From CAYJXJ01 sp964374095 (lineage in GTDB: Bacteria; Elusimicrobiota; Elusimicrobia; UBA1565; UBA9628): a stretch of DNA of 5,422 nt. Where the stretch lies: positions 1 through 5,422 of the forward strand of contig CAYJXJ010000255.1 of the NCBI GenBank assembly GCA_964374095.1, in the 5' to 3' direction. The translations under genes were made by a program, and so were the position numbers. The notes under the pieces were generated by a model, which saw only the letters and a list, made by a program, of their open reading frames with translations, was not told the origin of the DNA and did not search any database. Of this stretch, positions 1 through 5,422 are shown piece after piece; within the stretch, counting starts at the first letter, position 1; every line of letters begins with the position of its first letter.

Positions 1-42
1 ACTCGGAAATTTCCACAATCATGAAATGGTCAGAAAAACCGT

Positions 43-2310
43 TTGGTGTTAGCGCCCCTAGCCGAGTTCAAGGTGGAGGCGGTTCTGCGGGAGAACGATC
101 ATCTGCACCTGGTCTATGATATAGAAAACATGAGGGGGTCGGGGTTGGTAGAGACCCGGACCACGCCGGTGGCGGCGGGGCTCGATGTCGAGGTAGCGCT
201 TGCCGGGGTGAGGGTAAGGTTCCCCAATGTTGAGCCTGGGGTCGGCAATGTGATGGGGGTGGTCCGCGGAGTGCCCGTCCTCCCTCCCAATGACAGCCTG
301 CGCAGCCTGCCCGGGATCGCCAACGGGGACGCGGGCACCGATATCTTCACCAGCGCGGCATTCACGGGGCCCGTGACGGTTTCTTTGCATTACCCGGCCG
401 ACAACCTGACGCCCGCGCAGCAGGAACAGGTGAGGATGTATCAGCTCAAGCGCGACGGGGTCTGGGAGGACATAACCATTTCGGCCGGGGCGGGCCTCGT
501 GGCGGGCCGGACCGATGGCTTTTCCATCTTCGCTCTGTTCATCGCGACTTCCGCGATCCCGCCCGAGGTTCCGGTTTTCAATCCGCCCGGTCCCGCCTCG
601 GTTGTGAGCGTGACAAGCTCGACCATACAGTTAGCCTGGGCGCCAAACGGCAACCCGCCGGACACGCAATTTGATGTCTTCTACGGGGCGGATGTTTCAT
701 CCGGAGCCCTCAAGGCGCGCTTCACCGGCTTTGGCGGGGTATTGACCGGGTTAAGCTCGGCGACCCCCTACCAGATCCAGGTCTGTAGGGCCGCTGCCTG
801 CAACCTCATCTTGCCCAGCGCGGAAAGGTGCGGCGCGCCCATCGCCGCCACGACCGATCCCGGCCAGCCCCCGCCCGGTTCAGGCGTCTCGGCCAGCGGC
901 CTGGCCATAGCGATCGACCCCTCGGGACATCTCTGGGAAGTGGCGCGCGAGGGCACGGTATTCAAGCTTGGGCGCTTCTCGCCGAGCGGCATCTTTCAAG
1001 GTTCGGTCGTGCTTCCTGGGGCCACCGATAACGCCTCCTGGAGCGTGGGCTTTGACGACAGCGGCCATGCCCTGGCGATTGGAAGCGTGCTGGACAGCGC
1101 GGGCACGGATGTCGATCTGGGGGTGTTCAGGGTCTCGCCGGAGGGGACAAGCCTGGTCTCAAGCGCCACCTTTAACAGCGAGTTCGGGAAATCCGACATT
1201 TCGCTCGACGCCACGGGGGACGCCTGGATCACGGGCGCCATACTGACCGAGGGCTCCTTTGACAGCGGGATCTTTAAGGTCGTTTTGGGGCTCTGGAGGT
1301 ACTGCCCCCACAACGAGACCATCAAGCTCATCACGACCTATGGCCGGGGGGCGGGCCTGGATGCGGGGTTCGGCATTCGGCTCGTGGGCGAAGATATCTG
1401 GATATCGGGCTTCTCCCAGAACCCCGCGCCCGCGCCGGGGACGGCGCCGCTTGATCTGGCGCTCTGGAAGTTCAGCAAGACCGGGGCGCTCCTGGCCGGG
1501 CCGTTCCTGCGGCCGGGCTACGCTCTGGGCGTGGAGGGCGACCTGACCGCCAAGCTTGAGGTGTCCCCCGCAGGCCTCTTCGTGGCGGCAAGCCGCGCGG
1601 GACCGGGCGCCTCGCAGTTGGCCTTCCTTAAATACGACTTCTCCGGGAACCTGCTCATCGAGAGGCACTGGGACAGCCCCTTGGGTGAATATCCTCGCGG
1701 CATAGCCCTGAACGCCCAGGGCGACATCCTGGTCGCGGGCCAAGTGCAGGGCAACCAGAGCGAGGAAGCGGTGCTTTGGAAGTATGGGGCTGACGGAAGC
1801 TTTGTGAACGCCCAACTGCTGGCAGGACAGGGAAACGCGCGGGGGGTCGCCGTGGCCGGCCAGGAGGCGTGGCTTGCCGTGGGGGCTTCAAGCTCCCCGT
1901 ATCGGTTTGCGGGGGGCGCTGCGGTCGCGGGAAACGACATGCTGATCAGCTCGGCCTCCTCGCCGGGGCCGGCGGATACGACGGCACCGGTGACGACGAT
2001 ATTGGTCAACGGCCTTGGGATTTCGAGCGCAACGGCGGTATTGGCATCAACCGACATCGTTTCGTTCGCGGCAAGCGACGCGGGGACGGGCGTTCGAGAG
2101 ACCCGCTATTCATTGGATGGGGGGATAGCGACGATCTTCACGGCGGCTTTTAGCCTCGCCGCAGGGACGCGGACCTTGGCGTTCCAGAGCGTTGATCGGG
2201 CGGGAAACACGGAGCCGGTTAAGATGGTATCGATTTTATGGTCTGAAGGTCGGGCATTTCCAGAAAGAGATATAGGGGCGCAAGAAACGGTGCGCGGTAG
2301 GGGTAGATAA
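43..2310 (+). CDS. Surface-type protein fragment: FN3, beta-propeller repeats, OmpL47-like Ig domain
   Basis: The 755-residue frame reads as an extracellular beta-rich protein; I do not recognise a named gene. Domains by residue: about 45-166 is a beta module ending in W-E-D-I and then FSIFALF, a signature common near junctions of such surface proteins. About 180-270 is FN3-like (LAW at 197-199, LSSATPYQIQV near 237-247). About 283-640 holds six to seven propeller-like repeats. About 645-732 is an OmpL47-like Ig module (DTTAPVTT, SLDGG, then VDRAGNTEP). The role is probably structural or adhesive; no catalytic motif is visible. The start is doubtful: the TTG at 43 has no Shine-Dalgarno sequence, no signal peptide follows, and a stop lies in frame at 22-24. 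The last 22 or so residues, after VSILW, are polar and charged and resemble no domain. I infer a fragment cut at both ends. That it codes is supported by strongly GC-rich third positions and coherent domains. Confidence 0.8.
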   Translation: MVLAPLAEFKVEAVLRENDHLHLVYDIENMRGSGLVETRTTPVAAGLDVEVALAGVRVRFPNVEPGVGNVMGVVRGVPVLPPNDSLRSLPGIANGDAGTDIFTSAAFTGPVTVSLHYPADNLTPAQQEQVRMYQLKRDGVWEDITISAGAGLVAGRTDGFSIFALFIATSAIPPEVPVFNPPGPASVVSVTSSTIQLAWAPNGNPPDTQFDVFYGADVSSGALKARFTGFGGVLTGLSSATPYQIQVCRAAACNLILPSAERCGAPIAATTDPGQPPPGSGVSASGLAIAIDPSGHLWEVAREGTVFKLGRFSPSGIFQGSVVLPGATDNASWSVGFDDSGHALAIGSVLDSAGTDVDLGVFRVSPEGTSLVSSATFNSEFGKSDISLDATGDAWITGAILTEGSFDSGIFKVVLGLWRYCPHNETIKLITTYGRGAGLDAGFGIRLVGEDIWISGFSQNPAPAPGTAPLDLALWKFSKTGALLAGPFLRPGYALGVEGDLTAKLEVSPAGLFVAASRAGPGASQLAFLKYDFSGNLLIERHWDSPLGEYPRGIALNAQGDILVAGQVQGNQSEEAVLWKYGADGSFVNAQLLAGQGNARGVAVAGQEAWLAVGASSSPYRFAGGAAVAGNDMLISSASSPGPADTTAPVTTILVNGLGISSATAVLASTDIVSFAASDAGTGVRETRYSLDGGIATIFTAAFSLAAGTRTLAFQSVDRAGNTEPVKMVSILWSEGRAFPERDIGAQETVRGRGR
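889..1962 (+). repeat. Six to seven tandem propeller-like repeats encoded within the first gene
   Basis: The protein repeats a unit of about 45-60 residues: a [GI]-x-[AV]-hydrophobic-D-x-x-G strand, then a [LI]-W/V-x-[AS]-G strand, then a [FLW]-[KR]-[FY/V]-S-x-x-G strand. Units begin near residues 285, 332, 383, 442, 502, 551 and 599. Clear landmarks are AIDPSGHLWEVA, GFDDSGHALAIG, SLDATGDAWITG, RLVGEDIWISG, EVSPAGLFVAAS and ALNAQGDILVAG, and the inner strands LALWKFSKTG, AFLKYDFSG and AVLWKYGADG. The last unit lacks its closing strand. The pattern resembles SBBP or NHL-type beta-propellers; the family assignment is inferred from this pattern alone. The copies are diverged in both DNA and protein, so this is an old repeat, not a recent tandem duplication. 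Confidence 0.65.
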
Positions 2311-2442
2311 AGGAAGGAACGGCTGAGGCGAGAAACGATGGAATCCGAAGGGCGCAGTCGGCGGAATTTTTGGTCACCTCTTGACGGAGGGGTTGATTCT
2401 ACCTCCGCTGATTCTCAGACGGAGAGAGAGGCCTTCTTCGAT

Positions 2443-2464
2443 GAGAAATCCCCCCGGATTTCTC
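2443..2464. repeat. Perfect 9-bp inverted repeat next to a promoter
   Basis: The arms GAGAAATCC (2443-2451) and GGATTTCTC (2456-2464) are exact reverse complements around a CCCC loop. No T-run follows the second arm on the + strand (next bases TATTGACA), so it is a poor intrinsic terminator in that direction. The repeat ends two bases before the -35 hexamer at 2467, which is where an activator or repressor operator could sit. In RNA it would form a hairpin ending any transcript running in from the first gene, possibly as a processing or decay barrier. Which role applies cannot be decided from sequence. Confidence 0.6.
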
Positions 2465-2466
2465 TA

Positions 2467-2495
2467 TTGACAAAAACAGGAACTGGGGTTAAACT
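2467..2495 (+). promoter_or_regulatory. Sigma-70-type promoter candidate
   Basis: A perfect -35 hexamer TTGACA (2467-2472) is separated by exactly 17 bases from TAAACT (2490-2495), which matches four of six bases of the TATAAT consensus, including the first, second and last positions. No extended -10 TG is present. Transcription would begin near 2502 and read into the propeller and peptidase genes. It is the best match I found in the non-coding stretch. It assumes the host uses an ordinary housekeeping sigma factor. Confidence 0.55.
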
Positions 2496-2605
2496 GCCCA
2501 AAGGACATCATTGGCCAGGCGCACCCCTGATCCCAACGCCGAGCGAGGGCTGTTTGTTTAGATCGTTGCCGAGCCGTCGCCGCAACCGCCCTCCCTGGGC
2601 GCAGA

Positions 2606-2638
2606 GGGGAGGCGCTTCTCGTGCAGGAGCGCCTTCTC
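2606..2638 (+). promoter_or_regulatory. Strong leader hairpin, function unknown
   Basis: Bases 2606-2619 pair with 2625-2638 over 14 consecutive positions, three of them G-U, closing a five-base loop CGTGC. The core is the perfect AGGCGCT/AGCGCCT pair (2610-2616 and 2628-2634). No run of T follows (next bases CTACCG), so it does not look like a Rho-independent terminator. It would lie in the untranslated leader if transcription starts near 2502. I do not recognise a known riboswitch or leader family around it. Confidence 0.5.
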
Positions 2639-2841
2639 CTACCGAATCCCCCGCGACGCCGTCGGGGCCCCGTCATCTCGAATCCCGCCGCTTAGAAAGG
2701 GACGATGTTCTGTCTCAAGACCCCATTATGGAGACACCATGATTGCCTTAATGCGAATTATCGGTCACCGCCTTTTAGGAAACAATCTTTGTGAACGGGG
2801 CCGCGCTTCAGGAGCAGGAACACCCCGTGCGGCGCGAACGG

Positions 2842-2849
2842 AAAGGAGG
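2842..2849 (+). promoter_or_regulatory. Shine-Dalgarno sequence that decides the propeller-gene start
   Basis: AAAGGAGG is a near-perfect anti-16S match and lies six bases before GTG 2856, ideal spacing. A weaker GGAG at 2730-2733 lies five bases before the alternative ATG 2739. The stronger site and the signal peptide that begins exactly at GTG 2856 both favour the downstream start. Confidence 0.7.
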
Positions 2850-2855
2850 GTGGAG

Positions 2856-4094
2856 GTGAGGCGATTATCGGCTGTCCTTGGTCTGTTTTTCGTAGTAATG
2901 GGAACTGCGGCTACACCTCGCCCAGCTGACGCGAAGCCAAAACTTCAGCGGATATCAACAATCGCGCTTGCTAATTCTACCGAGAAGCTGATCCTGCCTT
3001 CAGGCATTTCCAATGGTGAGGCCATCCCCAGCTTTGTGATGCATCCAGACAAAGTCGAGTGCTTCGGCACGGATGGAGAGCTTGTCAAATCGATATCCGT
3101 CGGCACAACAATTCCTGGCGCACGGCGCCGTGAGATTAAGTTCAATAACAACTTCTCGCACTTCATGGCGATCGATCAACCGCACTTCAACGTTATCACG
3201 AAGGAAGAAGCGGCCGAGGACGGGAGCATCGGAGTCTACGATAGAAACTGCGGTCTTTTGTGGGCGGTATCAAAGCCGGGAAACGGATTCTACAGCCTAT
3301 CGCCGGATGGGAAAGTCATCGTCGGATTCAGCAATCCCGAACGCGAATACTACAAGATGCCTCCGTCTATTTATTCCGAGCGTGGAAAATTCAATGTCGA
3401 GGACGCTGAGAAATGGCCATCGAACCTGGCCGCAGAAGATTCCCCCGTGTTTTCTGACGATAGCAGCCGCATTGCCATAACCGCCAAGGACTTCCCATCC
3501 AAGACAGATTGGCTGATCCTACACGATATCCAGGGAAAAGAAATATGGCGCGCGCGGGCCACGCGGCCTCACCGAGTAAGGTTTTCTCCGGATGGCAGAT
3601 GGCTGGCCTATTTTTCGGAAGTGCCTTCTGATAGGAGCATTTTGCTCAACCTCGCAGATTCAAACAACGGAAGCCTTATATGGTCGCGCCCAGGGCTGAA
3701 GCTCTGCGAATTTTTTCCCGAAGGAGAAAAGTTCGTTGCCACGGCTGGCCCTATCGTCAAGATCATAAATACAGTCGACGGAGCTACTTCTTGGCAATGG
3801 GAAGCCAAAGGCAAGGTCATCATCGACGCGACCTATCATGCCGCCAGATCCAAACTGCTGCTCAGCGCGAGTGTTCCCAAAAAGGATGACAGGGGGAGGT
3901 CCCGTGCCGGGTCAGAACATCTGATTTTTCTAGATATCCCCACAAAGTCATCTTGGGAAACAGTTCTCCAGGCAGGCACTTTTCAAACCACTGGATACCC
4001 CCTATGGAGAACGAAGTTCTTAATTGCCACCGATGGGCGGCATGTCGCAGTAACGACAAAGGAAAGCGTTGACCTCTATGAAATCAGCCCGTAG
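2856..4094 (+). CDS. Exported beta-propeller protein, PQQ/WD40-like repeats
   Basis: The product is 412 residues from GTG 2856. Residues 1-26 form a textbook Sec signal peptide: RR after the start, hydrophobic core LSAVLGLFFVVMGTAA, and a P-A-D-A cleavage region before KPK. The mature part is a likely beta-propeller. It has TolB/WD40-like strands (SPDGKVIVG near 149-157, SDDSSRIAI near 200-208, FSPDGRWLAYFS near 243-254) and a recurring blade turn G-x-x-[IL]-W (CGLLW about 132-136, QGKEIW 226-231, NGSLIW 271-276, then DGATSWQW 308-315), as in quinoprotein/PQQ-like propellers. No cofactor ligands can be identified, so a binding or scaffolding role is as likely as enzymatic. An in-frame ATG at 2739 would add 39 residues ahead of the signal peptide and bury it; I reject it though it cannot be excluded. 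Its end overlaps the peptidase gene by 17 bases, so the two form an operon. Codon use is less GC-skewed than in the first gene. I do not recognise a named family. Confidence 0.88.
   Translation: MRRLSAVLGLFFVVMGTAATPRPADAKPKLQRISTIALANSTEKLILPSGISNGEAIPSFVMHPDKVECFGTDGELVKSISVGTTIPGARRREIKFNNNFSHFMAIDQPHFNVITKEEAAEDGSIGVYDRNCGLLWAVSKPGNGFYSLSPDGKVIVGFSNPEREYYKMPPSIYSERGKFNVEDAEKWPSNLAAEDSPVFSDDSSRIAITAKDFPSKTDWLILHDIQGKEIWRARATRPHRVRFSPDGRWLAYFSEVPSDRSILLNLADSNNGSLIWSRPGLKLCEFFPEGEKFVATAGPIVKIINTVDGATSWQWEAKGKVIIDATYHAARSKLLLSASVPKKDDRGRSRAGSEHLIFLDIPTKSSWETVLQAGTFQTTGYPLWRTKFLIATDGRHVAVTTKESVDLYEISP
4058..4066 (+). promoter_or_regulatory. Ribosome binding site inside the end of the propeller gene
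   Basis: AAAGGAAAG lies within the last codons of the upstream gene. It is about 11 bases ahead of ATG 4078 and only two bases ahead of TTG 4069, with its AAGGA core nearer five. Spacing therefore allows TTG 4069, whereas codon preference favours ATG 4078; the two differ by three residues and neither changes the signal peptide. Because ribosomes finishing the propeller gene stop at 4094, re-initiation here would couple the two products. Confidence 0.45.
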
Positions 4095-5403
4095 GATTGA
4101 CAACGCGATTTTCGCCATCGCGATAGCGAGCCTACTGCCACCGGAAGCCTCTCCCTACCCATGGCCCACAGCAAACATCAATACCCAACATTCGATTTTT
4201 GGAACTCTAGGTGAATTCCGCCCCGGGCATCTGCATGAAGGTGTCGATACGGAGCCAGGTGCCAATGGAAGTGCTCGCGCGGTAGTTGCGGGGAGCATCG
4301 CACCAGGGGATGTTGGGGCAGATTGCATTACTTTGGGAAGCTTTAGATACTGCCATGTCGATCCGGACCCCGCCATCACCCAGCATTTTCAGAACACGCA
4401 GAGCCCACAGAACCCCCAGGGCACTCCGTTTCCCGTAGCGGTTGGAGATGTCATCGCGCAAGTGAAGGCCAACGGAACGCATCTACATTTTGAGGAACTC
4501 CAGGGTGGGGCGAATCCGCTCGCCAGCCTAACACCCTTCACGGACACGAGGAATCCCACCGTCCATTCCGTAGATGTTTCCAGAGACGGCGGCGGGACCT
4601 TTACCGTCGGAGTAGACGGAATTACGATTGTGCGCGGGAACGTGGAGATTTTATCGAACGCATCCGACGCGATGTCGCAAGGGAGCGGTGTTGTGGCCCC
4701 CTATAACCTGGGCTTCCGGGTTGTCCGCCAGGCAAATAATCAGGAGGTGGTTCCCCTCACGACGCGGCTTGTGTTCAACAGTATCATTGGCGGAAATATC
4801 GGCCGAGTCTATGACGCTGGCTCCACCCGGAGCAACTATAACTACTTCGTTACGAACTTCCAGAATACCAATGGATTCTGGGATAGTTGCACGACGCCGG
4901 ACGACGGCCTCTATGATGTTTTCGTACGTGCGGGGGATATCTCGGGCAATGGCGCGTCCCTTTCTCGGAGGGTCAGGGTTGATTGCACCCCTCCAGGGCT
5001 TGTCGATATTCAGCCCGCCGCCGACAGCTTCATTGCTGACGCACGCCCTGAAATCCGCGCCACAATTGAAGACGAGCAAACCGACGTCGATGAGTCCACA
5101 ATCAAGTTGTTCGTCAACGGCGTGGAAAAGACCTTCACCATCGTGCAGCCCATGGCTTCGGTGACGATTTCCCATACGCCGACGGAGGATCTGCCCGAGG
5201 GGCAAAACACGATTCGGATTGTCGCCGCCGACCTCGCAGGCAACGAGCTTGATACATCTGTGAGTTTCATCGTTGACGGCACGCCTCCCGCCCTGACGTT
5301 GATTGATTCCGACGGCAACCCGGTCGGGGAAGCAGGCTCAACGGGGGCAGATGGGATCACGCTCGGTGCTAGCCTGGATTGCTACCGCAGGTCCACGCCC
5401 TAA
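4078..5403 (+). CDS. Exported M23 (LytM-type) zinc metallopeptidase with C-terminal Ig-like tail
   Basis: This is probably a peptidoglycan endopeptidase cutting peptide cross-bridges in the envelope, or a relative acting on other extracytoplasmic peptides. From ATG 4078 it has 441 residues. Residues 1 to about 24 look like a signal peptide (KSARR, then AIFAIAIASLL). The M23 domain spans about 37-150. Zinc ligands are H53 and D57 in H-E-G-V-D and H137 in H-L-H-F; the catalytic histidines are H93 in Y-C-H-V and H135. This is the complete LytM set, so an active enzyme is predicted. C83 and C92 flank the Y-C-H strand and may form a disulfide. About 160-305 is a beta-rich domain of the sort that follows M23 domains in other exported proteins. 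About 305-402 is an Ig-like domain (TPPGLVDI to VSFIVDG). A further Ig unit begins at TPPALTL but stops after about 37 residues, so the C-terminus may be truncated or frameshifted. The 17-base overlap with the propeller gene indicates an operon. Confidence 0.92.
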   Translation: MKSARRIDNAIFAIAIASLLPPEASPYPWPTANINTQHSIFGTLGEFRPGHLHEGVDTEPGANGSARAVVAGSIAPGDVGADCITLGSFRYCHVDPDPAITQHFQNTQSPQNPQGTPFPVAVGDVIAQVKANGTHLHFEELQGGANPLASLTPFTDTRNPTVHSVDVSRDGGGTFTVGVDGITIVRGNVEILSNASDAMSQGSGVVAPYNLGFRVVRQANNQEVVPLTTRLVFNSIIGGNIGRVYDAGSTRSNYNYFVTNFQNTNGFWDSCTTPDDGLYDVFVRAGDISGNGASLSRRVRVDCTPPGLVDIQPAADSFIADARPEIRATIEDEQTDVDESTIKLFVNGVEKTFTIVQPMASVTISHTPTEDLPEGQNTIRIVAADLAGNELDTSVSFIVDGTPPALTLIDSDGNPVGEAGSTGADGITLGASLDCYRRSTP

Positions 5404-5422
5404 CATTTCTGCCGTTTGCGGC

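Larger units (their letters stand above)
2311..2855. other. Non-coding stretch with promoter and hairpins
   Basis: No convincing gene lies here. A frame open from 2338 to 2742 would give a low-complexity product rich in R, P and S that looks like no folded protein, and its ATG has no ribosome binding site at normal spacing. The stretch holds a CGGAGG/CCTCCG inverted repeat (2385-2390 and 2402-2407, 11-base loop), a perfect 9-bp inverted repeat at 2443-2464, a promoter candidate at 2467-2495, a strong hairpin at 2606-2638 and a small GC hairpin with arms CGAC and GTCG at 2654-2657 and 2661-2664. If the promoter is real, the downstream operon has an untranslated leader of roughly 350 bases. Confidence 0.6.

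Noticed and set aside
2..52. Frame open from the window edge to a TAG at 50-52 (ending ...MVRKTVWC), possibly the end of an upstream gene
   Set aside because: Only 16 codons are visible and no motif can be recognised, so it cannot be told from chance.
1159..2057. Long minus-strand open frames of 218 and 179 codons opposite the first gene
   Set aside because: They are antisense shadows of a GC-rich gene; the + frame gives coherent FN3 and propeller sequence, while these give compositionally biased protein.
9..2265. Shared ATTTCCA near both edges of the first gene as a possible insertion target duplication
   Set aside because: Seven bases in common, with unmatched flanks and no terminal inverted repeats, is expected by chance.
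2345..2371. Possible Rho-independent terminator (CCGA/TCGG stem, then TTTTT) after the first gene
   Set aside because: The stem is only four base pairs and six bases (CGGAAT region) separate it from the T-run, too weak to call.
2711..2736. TGTCTC/GAGACA inverted repeat just before ATG 2739
   Set aside because: Six base pairs around a 14-base loop is within chance for this length, with no supporting context.
2338..2742. 134-codon open frame in the non-coding stretch
   Set aside because: The product is low in hydrophobic residues and rich in R, P and S, shows no motif, and its ATG lacks a ribosome binding site at normal spacing; the predicted promoter and hairpins lie inside it.
4651..5205. 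Minus-strand 184-codon open frame opposite the M23 tail
   Set aside because: The + strand encodes clear Ig-like sequence here; the antisense product has no recognisable feature.

Overview
The window holds three protein-coding regions, all on the + strand. They are separated by one roughly 545-base non-coding stretch that contains a good promoter candidate and two clear inverted repeats. All three products look like exported or surface proteins built from beta-rich modules (FN3, Ig-like and beta-propeller), and one is an M23 metallopeptidase. There are no RNA genes, CRISPR arrays, insertion-sequence ends or phage genes that I can support. Strings of FN3, propeller and OmpL47-like Ig modules, and M23 enzymes with Ig-like tails, suggest a didermal bacterium with a large, repeat-rich surface proteome. 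Elusimicrobiota or a similar environmental lineage is my guess; that is an impression from domain style, not a placement.

Region 1 (about 43-2310) is a GC-rich reading frame with four parts: a beta-rich module ending in a W-x-x-I...FSIFALF signature, an FN3 domain, six to seven propeller-like repeats and a terminal OmpL47-like Ig module. It has no signal peptide, no ATG start and no ribosome binding site. Base composition steps sharply at both edges (19/50 GC in bases 1-50 against 37/60 in bases 51-110; 40/60 in 2161-2220 against 27/60 in 2221-2280). It looks like an interior piece of a longer surface protein, cut at both ends.

Region 2 (2311-2855) has no credible gene. It holds a perfect 9-bp inverted repeat touching a near-consensus sigma-70-type promoter (TTGACA, 17-bp spacer, TAAACT), then a long leader with a strong 14-bp hairpin.

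Region 3 (2856-5403) is a two-gene operon: an exported beta-propeller protein of unrecognised family, overlapped by 17 bases at its end by an M23 peptidase gene. The peptidase carries all five expected zinc and catalytic residues and a C-terminal Ig-like tail that ends abruptly. The overlap suggests translational coupling, and the two products probably act in the same envelope compartment. What the propeller does for the peptidase, if anything, is unknown.
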